Of a stretch of DNA of 64,000 nucleotides, positions 1 to 11,121 are shown in pieces. The translations under genes and the position numbers were made by a program. The stretch's first letter is position 1. Each line of letters opens with the position of its first letter. The notes beneath the pieces were generated by a model. It saw only the letters and a program-made list of their open reading frames with translations, was not told the origin of the DNA and did no database searches. This DNA is from Phorcus lineatus (taxonomy: Eukaryota > Mollusca > Gastropoda > Trochida > Trochidae): positions 34,231,764-34,295,763 of the forward strand of contig OV121092.1 in NCBI GenBank assembly GCA_921293015.1, read 5' to 3'.

Positions 1-99
1 AAAGTAAATAATATGTTATAAAAATCACGGAGTGGCTCTTTAAGCTTCATAATATTAACACCCTTCGTAATATTATTCACGTTAAACCTATAAGGTGAT

Positions 100-290
100 A
101 TGGAATCAGTAACATCGTCCCGGAAATGGACAACCAGATGGGACACAGATTCCCAAAACAAATTTGTAAACACTTATGTTTCTGTTGAAAAGCCATTCTC
201 AGAGACTGAAACCGAAAGTGACAGCTGTATTACCAGCAAATCCAAAACTCAATACAGAAATAGAAAATCATCAACATCAAAATCATCTTC

Positions 291-354
<64 letters not shown>

Positions 355-3300
355 TCAAGTTCAATATCAAGATCAATTACACGAACATCAAGTTCAAGGT
401 CAAAAGGACTGTCATCAACAAGAAAATTTTGTCGAACATCAAGGTCAAGATCATTGTCAAGAACATGCAGATCAAAATCTATATCATTTCCAAGTAGATC
501 CATTTCAAAGTCAAGATCAAGATCGAGATCAAAATCTTGGCAAATAAGCAGATCAAGGTCAAGATTAAGATCAATTGCACAAAGGGAGCAAAGGTCAATC
601 AGAAGATCAATGTCAAGAAGATCTAGGTCAATGTCAAGAAGAACTTCTAGATCAATTTTGAAAAGATCCGAATCAACTGTGAGAAGATCTAGATCAGTTC
701 TAAGAAGATCTAGATCTAGATCAGTTCTAAGAAGATCTAGATCTACATCAGAAAGAAGAGGATCTAGATCAATGTCAAGAAAATCAAGATCCTCATCAAG
801 AAGAAGAAGAAGATCTAGATCAATATCAAGAAGAAGATCTAGATCAATATCAATAAGAATACAATCTAGATTGATCACTAGAAGAACTCAATCTATTTCA
901 AAAAGCAGATCTACATCAATTTTAAGAAGATCTAGATCTATATCAGCCAGAAGAGGATCTAAGTCAATGTCAAGAGGATTAAGATCCTTATCAGGAAGAA
1001 GATCTAGATCACTATCAAGAAGAATACAATCTAGATCAAGGTCAAGAAGATCTTGCTCGATATCAAGAAGGTCAAGGTCAATATCAAGAAAAAGAAGGTC
1101 AAGATCAAAATCAAGAAGATCAAGATCAATATCAAGAAGATCAAGATCAATATCAAGAAGATTAAGATCAATATCAAGAAGATCAAGATCATTAGCAAGA
1201 AGACAGCGATCATTATCAAGAAGATCATTATCAAGGAAATCATTATCAAGAAGATCATTATCAAGGGCAAGGAGATCTAGATCAATATCAAGAAGAAGGT
1301 CAAGATCAATATCAAGAAGATCAAGATCATTTTCAAAAAGACCAAGATTAATATCAAGAAGATCTAAATCAATATCAAGAAGAATGAGATCTAGATCAAG
1401 GTCAAGTAGATCTCGTTCAAGAGAGAGAATGTCTAGATCAATATTATTAAGAAGATCAAGATCATTATCAAGGAGAAGATATGGATCAGTTTCAAGAAGA
1501 TCATTATCAAAAAGGAGGAGATCGAGATCATTTTCGGGACAACCTAAAGCAATAACAAGAAGATCAAGGTCAATATCAAGAAGATCGAGGTCAATATCAA
1601 GGTCAATATCAATAAGATCAAGGTCAATATCAATAAGATCAAGGTCAATATCAAAAAGATCGAGGTCAATATAAAGAAGATCAAGGTCATTATCAAGACG
1701 ATCAAGGTCAATATCAAGAAGATCAAGGTCAATATCAAGAAGATCAAGGTCAATATCAAGGTCAATATCAAGAAGATCAAGGTCAATATCAAGTTCTTCA
1801 CGTACTTTGGATGTTGATAAAGAGTTATTCCCTTTTGTTGCTGAAGATGATTTGTTCTACTTTAAAAATCTTTTGGTAAGTATTCTTACTTTTAATATGA
1901 GTTAATTACTGTGTTTAAATTTGAGCGTTAGCTTTAGTGAATATTTTGAGGGAAAGATAATTTGTAATTCTATGCACCAAGTTACATTTTTTTTTGACTT
2001 GTGACGCTTAAAATCTAGGTTTGAAACTAATCATGTCATGATGTGCATCATTTAATTTTAATGGACATTTCACTCTCACTTAAATCAAGCCATTGAGTAA
2101 ACACCCAAAAAATCATTGTACAAAAACTACAATTTTCGGAACTGATTGTCACTATGACAACAACCATTGTCACTTGCCATCAAGGCAGCCGTGCCATCAC
2201 TTGACCACTGGCACTCAATAGACGAGACGTCATAATACCACAATGCTCTCAGTCCAACCCACAGTTACGTCAGATGAAAGAGGTAAAACTTTTTAAAATG
2301 TACTATCTTTTTTGCAGGCCTGTCACAACTCAGTGTTGTCATACATGGAGCAAGAGAAGAGGGAACTGATCAGTCTTGTGTTGAAGATAAAGAATGGTCC
2401 GCTGGAAGTTGCCAAGGTGATAGTATCTATCATTATTTTTAATAGTTCAGTTGTAATATTTATTGGCATTCATAAAGGTATTCGTATTTGTAAATTGTCC
2501 TAACTACTGTAGATAACTGAGGGTGGAACATTTGCTTGTTTCTCATTTTCTAAATTTCAAACTCAACCAAAATCTTATAATTTATATTTTTTACACAAAG
2601 AGAAATGGATGGGGTCCTTTCACCTGTGCGTCAAATGCATACCTTTCCATTTTTAGATTTTTTAAAAGTATTTCCAGAAACATTTGACAAATTTTTTCCC
2701 CAAATCAGGTTTTTCTTGTATCTGGGTTTCAAGTAACCTCTCACCAACAGCAGCTTGTAATTTATGCTGTTGAAAGAGAGGTACCACCTCCAAATGCCGC
2801 ATACTTTGCGATCTCAATCACCTTACCTTATTAATAGGCTTTGTTTTTAATCAGATATCAGTAAAGTGTCTTCAAAGACTTGCCCGAAGGATGGATACCT
2901 GCTTACTGCTAAACACACTTCTTCCATTTTTGGAGAGAACTTTTGATGATAATGCAAAAATCAAGATTATGGGATGTTTCGACGCCATCGTGTTTAAACT
3001 GGGACGGGAGATGAAGCCGTATCTACGCCAGGTGTTGGTAGCTCTGAAGGTTAAATCGTATTCTGAAAAAGATACAAGAGGACAAAAACTCTTCTTCCGG
3101 ATCATCAGCAGAATTACAAAGGTATCACTTTTTTAAGTTTTCCATTTTCAGGGTTGACCAGTGAATTGTTGCAATTGAGTCACATATACCAAATTTAATC
3201 AATGTTGTTACTGTTCAGCTTATTGACTCAGTAGATTAAAGTATAAAGTCATATTTGGACTGAAAACCAGACATGCAGCTGCTGGCATGTGACAACACTG

Positions 3301-6300
3301 TTTATTACTCAACTGTTGTGAGATCACTCATTAGATAACAAAGAGTTGGTAACACACATGTGTGATAATGTTATCACATTACCATTTGTTTAGTATTCTC
3401 TATGTAAAGCCCATGCCATGGTGTTTGCACCTGGATTTGAACCCAGGCCTTTAGCGTGAGAAGCCAGTTCTATGAAAAATACAAAAGGTTATAAAAAGAA
3501 CAAATTCTGCAACCATGATATGTTCACAATTGTTTAGCATTCAAAGTTTTGACACTCTGGTACATGCTAGACTATACTCGAAATGCATTTGCTTAACTAA
3601 TGATACAAAGATCAAGACTAAACACTTTATCAAACAGGGAAAGTTATTAGATTAGGGACGCTAAATATTATTTTGTGAGTTCCAAATGTTGTTAGGGGGC
3701 GCTTTTAGGGTGAGAGCACCTATTGCATCGTATATGGTATATATTGTATAAAGCACTATTCCCATTATTCACCTGAAGTGGCCCAGAAATATGTCAAATA
3801 GATAAAGAAGGTTTCCTCCATAATATTGTCATTAATTGATATGAAATAATGTTGGCAGGTGTGTGGTTTTAACAGCATTATAGAAAGTCTGAAGGACGAT
3901 TTGGACATAGTGGATACACACATGAGAGAACTTTCCTGTTCAACCCTTGCTGTCGTCACAGACATTGTAGGATTTGAGAAAATGCTGCCATTTATTCGAT
4001 CACTGATTACTGGGTTGTCTCCCTTACTGAGAAGATCTGGCATTAAGATTCTCCAACTTTCTGTCAGCCAATCAGGAGACAAGGCTAGACCTTTCATTAT
4101 GCAGATTGTGAAATTGCTTGAACCAGGTAAATGTGTTTTTAGCAAAAAAAATTTTTTTTTCTACACAGATCTTTCATGATTTTAGATTTTGAACCTCTGA
4201 TATTAGGTACTCACCTATACTTAAGTCTTTAAAGCAAAATCCCAAAACTGTTTTGCTTGGTTACTAACTTTAAGTATTTAAGCACCTTTGAGTCTTTTAT
4301 CATGAATATATATATATATGATTAATAATAAAAGACTCAAAGGTGCTTAGATATTATACATATATATATATAAACATTTGTTGAAGAAAACCAAGATGAT
4401 TTATTCACAAGTACTTTCGACCATAAGGTCTCATCAGGTGAATGACGTTGAGTCGGTTATTGCAACTTAATATATATGTGGCACCAATTATATTTCTATC
4501 GCTCTTTTTTTAATTAAAGAAGCTAATTCATAACAATTATTCTATGGATAAATTGACAAATTAGAAGTGATATTCTGACCTGACTTGTATTTTGGTTTTA
4601 CAGAGCTGTGTGACACTTCTTCCCCCAAGGGTTCTGATCATGATCTTATCAATGCAATATATGCTGTCGCTGGTATTGCACAGAAAAGTGATGAACAATT
4701 ATTCAAGAGGATTTGGAGTTCACTTCTCTCAATCTACAGTAATCTTTCAAAATTTCAACGTTATCAGGTAAATCAATTATAATTAATAATATATTAAATC
4801 CACCTTTTGATGTTCGAATTAAAGAAAAACTTGTAGGTTGCATAAACAATAAAAAAGTAGTTTAGGTAATGTTAATGGATAAACTGTATCAATCAAATAA
4901 AATCAAACATTTTTTGTTGTATTACAAATAAAAGCCTAATGAAAAATATATCATCAATAAAGGAATAGTGATTGTTCAAACAGTTCATATAATAAATTTT
5001 ATTAAACACTTTATTTACTGCATAAAGATTATTGATTACAATTAATGCCTCTTTGGCAAGCTTATGATGAAAAAATTAGCTGCATTGTCACATCTTATTG
5101 CTAGGAGACAAAAAGGCCTCAACCCTCTTATGTGTTGAAAGTGTGGGTAATTTATCTTTATATCATTCTAAGAATATTCAAAATTCACTTTCAACCAATC
5201 ATATTGGCATCGTTATATTTTGAATTAGATATGACCAACGTAGCTGCGAAAGCAAATTCAGAATTAATTATTTACTTTTCTTTACTGCAAATGAAAAATG
5301 ATAATTGAAACCATCTGAAATTTTCAACACTTAAAATTTCAGAACATCAATAATATACAGAATGCTTTGAGTCGTCTACTAAGATTAAAATCAACACTTA
5401 CTGAAGAAGAACTCCAAAATCTGGAAACTGGCTTAATGGCTGATTGTTCTACCCTGGAAGCTGGTGTGAATGTAAGTACTGCTTCATGATGTAGTGATTC
5501 TGATCAACTTCCACGAAGATGAAAATATTATTATCAAAATACAGAAAGAATGTTTGCACATTAATTTGCATTGTTAATGAGTTTCTCTCCTAGAAAATTT
5601 TTTCAGGGTCCGGGTTCACTGAGATGCGTCTAAGTAAAATTTATCCCGGAACAGTCTGGGCCTCGCACATGAAGGGTTAATACTGAAATTAATTTTTCCC
5701 AGAACCAATGAAACTGAGTAATATGGCTCCTTTGTTACAGAGGTCTACACTGAAAGATACAAATTGAGAAGCTTCTGAGGTGACAGACTATCTAATTTTC
5801 TGTATTTCAAAAGAACCTTAAATGTATGTAGCGCTGATAGTTCAATGTACAGTATCAAATTACATTGCTAAGTTGGTGACTCAAGTTTTTTTCCTTTTCT
5901 TTCAGATGATGTGGATATTAAGTAAATGTAACCTGGTGAGCATTGATCATTACAGCACAAGTTTCCTTCAGCCCTTCATTACCAAGTTCATCACATACCA
6001 GTTGAGCCTTAGTGCACAGCTAGAGGAAAAGGTATTTAACATTGCATTCTTTTGCTACCAAATTTTGAAAATAATAATTCAATTTCTTCAGCAGCCCTTT
6101 ACACTGCCTATTGACATTTGAGTTTAGGTTTAACGGATTTAAATCTTAGTACCATTTTGGGTGAAATTTCTGTACATTTTATCCATTGAAGGAGTTAGTA
6201 GTAGCAGATCAAGAGGTGGTGAAATGGGATTCAAATTCCCCTTTTGGAATTAAAAAAAAGATTTCCATAAAAATGGTGACTTACCCCCATTTCTAACTGA

Positions 6301-7727
6301 TCCACACCCCTTTCCAAAAATTTTGGATTCTGCCATTAGTTGGCGAGGTACTCTGAAAGTCTATGTACTTTCACAATAAAAAAAAGATTCGCACTTCTTT
6401 TGTCAATTTATGAAAATTAGTTTGCCGCGTTGACTTTACTGTTTCTCAAGTGCAACAGAAACTTTGACAGATTCACAAATATATTTCACTAATGGCGTGC
6501 TTTGTACAACTTTTTAAAACCAATTCAAAAATGAGACTCTACCTTTTATTTGTTTAATCATATAAATATGTAATTTTTTCTTGCAGTTCCAGGAAATGTG
6601 TCTGAGATCCTGTAGGAAGGTCACGGCTGAAGGTGTCATCAGATATCTTCTAGCATTATACAAAAACTCCTCCGCACATCAAATACACGTAGCTTCGGAG
6701 ACCATTTCTCACATTTTGCTTCACTATGGAAGCAATCGCCTGTCTTATGATACGGAGAAGGAGATACTGGTGTTATTATGTGGAGCGATTAATCCACTGG
6801 ATCCACTGGTAAGATGAATATTCCTGATTAATGCCATATTCTTAACCCTTTCCCCCCTAAGAAACCAGACCCAAATACTTTAAGAGCCTGAGTTTAGGCT
6901 TGTAGGTGTTCAAAGGTTTTAAAGAGAGGTTTTTCCCCCTAGCTTTGTGTCCATAAATGTAATACGATCTTAATGCAATATTGTTGAGTGGTTACCCTAT
7001 GAAAAATTATATATATAAAGATTAAGATAAAACATTCCTAATTATTGTCACATTCTTAAGTTAGCGTTGCATATAATTGTACTAGATCCTCAGGTTAAAC
7101 ACCCTTATGATAATCACTGGCATTTTCTTCACTTGGCGCCACATGGGAAACAATAAGTATTCAGGATTCTCTGGTTTAGATAAAGAATTATAAATTATCA
7201 TAATCTTCTTCAGTGGCTCAAACATTAAAAACAATAATAATTTAGAATCTCAGGTTTATTTAAAGCAATCCTAATATTCTTAATTATATATATATTAATA
7301 TATAATAATATTTCTTAATAGGCTGGAGGAGGACGTGGCATTATTTTATTTTACAATTTCGAAATTAGTTTTGGGCACCAAAACAAACATTAAAAGTTTA
7401 TGTTAATCACACAAGTTTATGTTATTGGCCAAAACAGAGATTACAACGCATATGTAAGCCTGAAAACCTCAAGAAATATGCTGTCTTATGTTTCAGGCAG
7501 ACAAATCTTTACAGGCTTTGCTGAATGTGATGAAGGCAATTGGAGATCATCTGTGTTTCCATGTCGCAAACATCAATATGTCACTGAATTACGAACCATC
7601 CTCTACAGATCAGCGCCACCTATTGGAACAGATTAACATGTTGCTCAATAGATCTAGCCAATCAGAGCATTCAATGTTGGGACTTGTTACTGATGGGTCT
7701 GTTTTCAACATGAGAGCCTCTGTGTGA
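100..7727 (+). CDS. RS-domain protein with truncated SF3B1-like HEAT repeats (SF3B1 tandem paralogue)
   Basis: Exons read from splice sites: 100-1875, 2318-2416, 2855-3121, 3859-4126, 4604-4767, 5343-5471, 5906-6031, 6587-6808, 7497-7727. The ATG at 100 follows an in-frame TAA at 91. Exon 1 encodes a W-containing start (SRKWTTRWDTD), a poly-Ser run, then RS/RSRS repeats to about residue 580. From VAEDDLFYFKNLL on, every exon aligns with SF3B1 exons 8-16: for example LKIKNG, KMLPFIRSL and SGIKIL match SF3B1 [16 protein letters not shown] and TGIKIV. By eye, identity to SF3B1 is roughly a fifth to a quarter. It ends in the counterpart of SF3B1 exon 16, so the C-terminal HEAT repeats are absent. 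One in-frame TAA (1672-1674) interrupts the RS tract; all else stays open (1093 residues if counted through). Homology is secure. Function is inferred (U2 or pre-mRNA binding), and partial decay is possible. Confidence 0.85.
292..351 (+). repeat. (TCA)20 microsatellite coding poly-serine
   Basis: Twenty uninterrupted TCA triplets lie in the serine frame of the RS gene. The same DNA reads as poly-His in another frame and poly-Asp on the opposite strand, which produces misleading long ORFs. The tract is likely length-variable between individuals. Confidence 0.95.
600..1795 (+). repeat. Degenerate tandem repeat coding the RS domain
   Basis: About 1.2 kb of imperfect units of the type AGAAGATCAAGATCAATATCA (periods of 12 to 24 bp), all in frame and mostly coding RRSRSIS. 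The units at 1560-1795 are most alike, which suggests recent expansion at the 3' end of the tract. The in-frame TAA lies in this more homogeneous part. Confidence 0.85.
1672..1674 (+). other. In-frame TAA inside the RS repeats of exon 1
   Basis: Neighbouring units read TCA-ATA-TCA-AGA-AGA, and here the second TCA is TAA, a single C-to-A difference. The frame stays open for 67 more codons to the exon 1 donor at 1876 and joins the HEAT exons in frame. It could be a true stop, an allele, a read or assembly error in a repeat, or be removed by splicing within the repeat. Confidence 0.9.
3412..3475 (-). repeat. tRNA-like SINE remnant
   Basis: On the minus strand there is a T-arm-like hairpin, CCTGG-GTTCAAAT-CCAGG, with a recognisable polymerase III B box and a possible anticodon-side stretch before it. 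No A box or complete cloverleaf is visible, so this is a SINE fragment rather than a tRNA gene. It sits in intron 3 of the RS gene. Confidence 0.5.
4273..4356. repeat. Inverted repeat, arms of about 25 bp around a TA-rich loop
   Basis: The arm near 4279 (AAGCACCTTTGAGTCTTTTA) recurs as its reverse complement near 4326-4350, separated by a TATATA run and followed by another. It lies just beside the hammerhead-like motif and may belong to the same retroelement relic, or be a very small palindromic MITE. Confidence 0.7.
4403..4443 (-). ncRNA. Candidate minimal type I hammerhead ribozyme
   Basis: On the minus strand the order is ATTCAC (4443-4438), CTGATGA (4437-4431), GACC-TTAT-GGTC (stem II, 4430-4419), GAAA (4418-4415), GTACTT (4414-4409), GTGAAT (4408-4403). 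ATTCAC and GTGAAT pair perfectly as stem I. Stem II is a perfect 4-bp stem with a 4-base loop. AGUACU gives the two-pair or dimer-forming stem III, and CUU fits the NUH cleavage rule. Every conserved hammerhead core base is present. Minimal type I hammerheads of this sort are known in Penelope-like retroelements. No reverse transcriptase is visible nearby, so this is probably a relic terminal fragment in intron 4 of the RS gene. Confidence 0.7.
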
Positions 7728-7990
7728 TGTCAGTGATTATTTCAAAAGAAGCAACCAATCAGAGCGCTTGATGATTCAGTGTAGTTAAGAGTCACTTTTA
7801 TAATAGAAGCAGCCAGTCAGAATTGTTGATTTTGGGACTTGTTACGAGAGCCTCGTTATGATGTCTGTGATTCTTTCAACAGAGGCAGCCAATCATAACG
7901 CTCGATGTAGGGACTTAAATTGCTGGGATGGGTCTGTTCTAAACATTAAAGAGCCACAGTTATGACAAATGATTCAGTGTACTAAAGGGT
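7650..7990 (+). repeat. Imperfect tandem repeat spanning the RS gene's stop codon and 3' UTR
   Basis: Three or four diverged copies share the blocks CCAATCAGAGC, TTGGGACTTGTTAC, GGGTCTGTT and GAGAGCCTC. The first copy lies inside the last coding exon and codes the final 25 or so residues (RSSQSEHSMLGL onward). The rest lie in the 3' UTR. The protein's C-terminal tail is therefore repeat-derived rather than SF3B1-like. Confidence 0.65.
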
Positions 7991-9304
7991 CACCATCCTG
8001 CTCTTGCTCCTTTCTAATATCCTGATCTCTTTTATGGCCAAATTCTTCGAACAACTGGATGACGGCTTAATATTCGTTGCTTAGTTATTATTTCAACCAT
8101 TGGAATGTCGTTATCCATTCGGGTTGTGCCATTGTTGCTGGATGCGAGTCCTCTCATTGGGTGGCAATACGAGGCTCTTGGCTTGAATGAGATCAGGGAA
8201 GGAGCGAGAGCAGATTCATGTACGCTGATGTAGCAGGATGAAGGGTCACATGCAAAATTGTAATTAGTGAATAATATTATTTTAACAAGTTTTAAGAAGT
8301 TTACCATACCATGTTTGCTGAGCTCTTATTTTATGTTTCCAAGGTTTGTATCTTCAGGCGTTTTTAATGAAATGGCTTGCCTTGTTTTTCTGAATATTAA
8401 GTGTAATACTTAAACTTATCTAACTTGCCTTGTTCCTCTCAAATCAATGAGTGGCTGAAATGCTCTTGTTTGTCGGATGCTCAGAAAAAAATACCTGAAC
8501 ATATTTGACTGAATCAATGATGAAACTAACCTCGAAGTTCTAATGCTCAGAAATTTTTTAAAGATTATTGTCAATGCTCAGCTGGTTGTTGTAGGGCTCA
8601 GGTAACTATCACTGAAATGTGTGGATAGTTTAATCATATTTTTATTCATGCAAGAATCTGGTAAGGCAAACAAGCAAAGCTTTGCTTTTATGAATACCTC
8701 ACCTGTACAAAACATAATATGCAGAGTTCACAAGAACATGACTAAATGATATGTGCGGGTACAAAACTATGTGTATGTGGTATTTCATTATCTAAGTAAC
8801 CAACCAATGAACATCAAGAATCACTAAAGAGCTCATGTGCGGATATAAAAAATATATCCTTGGATAATATCAAAATGAATCTCATTATTTTTGACAAAAA
8901 AATATTTGATTGTCTAATTTTAGTCAACTTGTCTATGACTGCATGGTCCCAGTTGCAATTCTGTTTTAAAGAATAATGATAATAAAGCATCTGTGTTAAA
9001 CCTGGACTGGTAAATGAGAATACTGGTCAGGTTATTTGTGAATCATGCTACGTTTTTACAGGTGATCAAAAAGATATGCCTTTGTTATGTGATATTCAAA
9101 CTTTTGAAAATTCATGTCTGAATGTTTTGCTGTTAAATGCAGTTGATATTTTAGTGTTGTTACTTCATTTGAAATGTTGGCTCATTCGTGTGATATTTTA
9201 TATGATGTTAAGATTATATTTGTTGTTTAAAATTAATTTTTACTAGATTTCTACATGTATATTTGCAATACTTCTCATGTAGAATATGTCATTTTGGGAA
9301 AAGT

Positions 9305-9310
9305 AATAAA
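9305..9310 (+). promoter_or_regulatory. Likely polyadenylation signal of the RS gene
   Basis: An AATAAA lies 1.58 kb past the stop, before a T-rich and GT-rich stretch. A second AATAAA at 8991-8996 would give a shorter 3' UTR. No other gene intervenes between the stop at 7727 and here. Confidence 0.45.
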
Positions 9311-9499
9311 CATTTTTTATTCATGATGTATTTGTTATTTCTTTCTGGTGGTTAGGAAGAACACCAATCACATTACACGACATGGTTTAAATACAAAATG
9401 AATTCTTATCACCACATGTCGGAAATACTGTTTCATTTAGAAAGTAAATTGTTGACAAGCTTATATACACCACCCTATATATATGGGATTCAATTGATA

Positions 9500-9600
9500 A
9501 GGATTTTGAGATCACCTCCAACTCGATTCGAACCAGGGAGCTCACACTTTAGAGTCAAACACTCTACCGATTTAGTTGAAGATATATCGCTCTGGGTCAA
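9500..9600 (-). repeat. tRNA-derived SINE head
   Basis: The minus strand reads a tRNA-like head with an A-box-like GGTAGAGTGTTTGACTC and a B box GGTTCGAATC at the expected spacing. No clean acceptor stem is visible, so it is scored as a SINE rather than a tRNA gene. Confidence 0.55.
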
Positions 9601-11121
9601 TATCAGTTAAGGGATACATTTAACCTCACTCTCTCACATTCACAATGGTTACGACTATACTTGTTTATCATGGCCTTAGTTCCCAGACAATATATCCTGA
9701 TTCCAGTTTTTTACGGCGAGACGCTATATCAATTGGAAGTATTGCTGAGGAAGCTGCAAGACGTTTATCATCATGATATAACCTGGTTGCGATACAATAC
9801 CAATCCTGATGCTTTTAAAAAGCAGAATAAATATCACATAAAAAATACCAACCTGTCATAAACTGTCATACATTAATGAAAGCAATAAAATCAAAGAGAC
9901 TGTGAGTTTGTGGATAAAGTATCAGAGATATATATTTTCTGTTTGACTAATCTCTGTTCATGTCTAAAATAGAATAAAAACTTAACTTTGTCAGTTTATA
10001 AAAATTATTTGTTTTTAAACAAATTTGGTAAATAGATATTGGAATATATTGTCTCTTGTGGTGATGCATCGATGTATCATGGACACTAAGGATATATATA
10101 ATGTACATATTTTCTAAGAGTGTTTTGCATTGATCGTGTAGCAGACGATGCATTTAACATTCAATACTATCGATAATTCGTTACACCACAACTTACAACA
10201 ATACAATTTTACTATTGTGGCTGAGTCCTGGCTTCTGATAGAGGAAAGATGATTAAAGCTGAAAAAGTAATATTCAAACTGAAAGAAATCAATTTCTTTT
10301 ATAATTTCAATTACACAAAAAAGTCTGTAATTGAAATTAATCATAACAATGATATTATGAAAATGTATATAGCTCGGATAATTTGTTGCCAGATTTGATT
10401 TTATCATCTTACAAGTATTGAAATAAACATAATTGATTTTATGATGATACAAATCATATTTATAACCAAAGGCTTTAATGCAATTGATGTATTTGTTTAA
10501 TTACAGGTAGCCTAATGAAATTTTGAAATAAACTCTTATATTGAAATAAAAGGAAAGTTTTTGTATCTTGATTTAAGATAATGATGAAAGTTATGCAAAT
10601 GTATTATTTCACTTTTACTTTACTTTAAAAATCTAAAGAGTTTTAGTATTTTGTTTCAGAGAAAATAACTTAAATAATAACCGTTCAAAGTATGCATGCT
10701 TTTTTTAATTCCACAAATCAAGAATATTTGGATATGAAATAAAAAAATTATTTTAATGTATCCGTGTAATCAACTATAAAAATAATATGATATATTTCTT
10801 TTATAAATATGTGGCCCTCATTTGTTTTTTCTTGTGGCAAGGCAAAAGAGAGGTATAATCCTTAAAATTATATATTAATTCATTTGTAAAACGGTACTAA
10901 AACCCTAAAACATATTTATTCATAATCATTCGTTTTCGAGGAAACTAAAATAAATACTTGGAAAATGTCATTTGATTTCTTATATATATATTTATATTTA
11001 CAACAGTTATTCGATTATTCATATTTCGGGAATAACATAATTCCTATTTTGTTACTTTCCATATTTTGATTTCCGGTTCGAAACTGCATTGTGGGAAACA
11101 GATCGTCGGCCATATGCAAGG
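9601..11121. other. Intergenic DNA and SF3B1 promoter/5' UTR
   Basis: AT-rich DNA with only short chance ORFs. The last 70 bases before the SF3B1 ATG are less AT-rich and hold an ETS-like TTCCGG and a TGTGGGAAA-type motif. This is the likely promoter and 5' UTR. No TATA box is evident. Confidence 0.5.

Noticed and set aside
176-547. His/Gln-rich plus-strand ORF
   Set aside because: Shifted frame of the same (TCA)n tract and RS exon; no independent support.
249-878. Asp/Leu-rich minus-strand ORF of 209 codons
   Set aside because: It is the antisense of the RS repeats; composition is fully explained by the TCA/AGATCA repeat.
1031-1801. Ile/Leu-rich minus-strand ORFs resembling membrane proteins
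   Set aside because: Antisense of the AGATCAAT repeats; periodic and without any gene signal.
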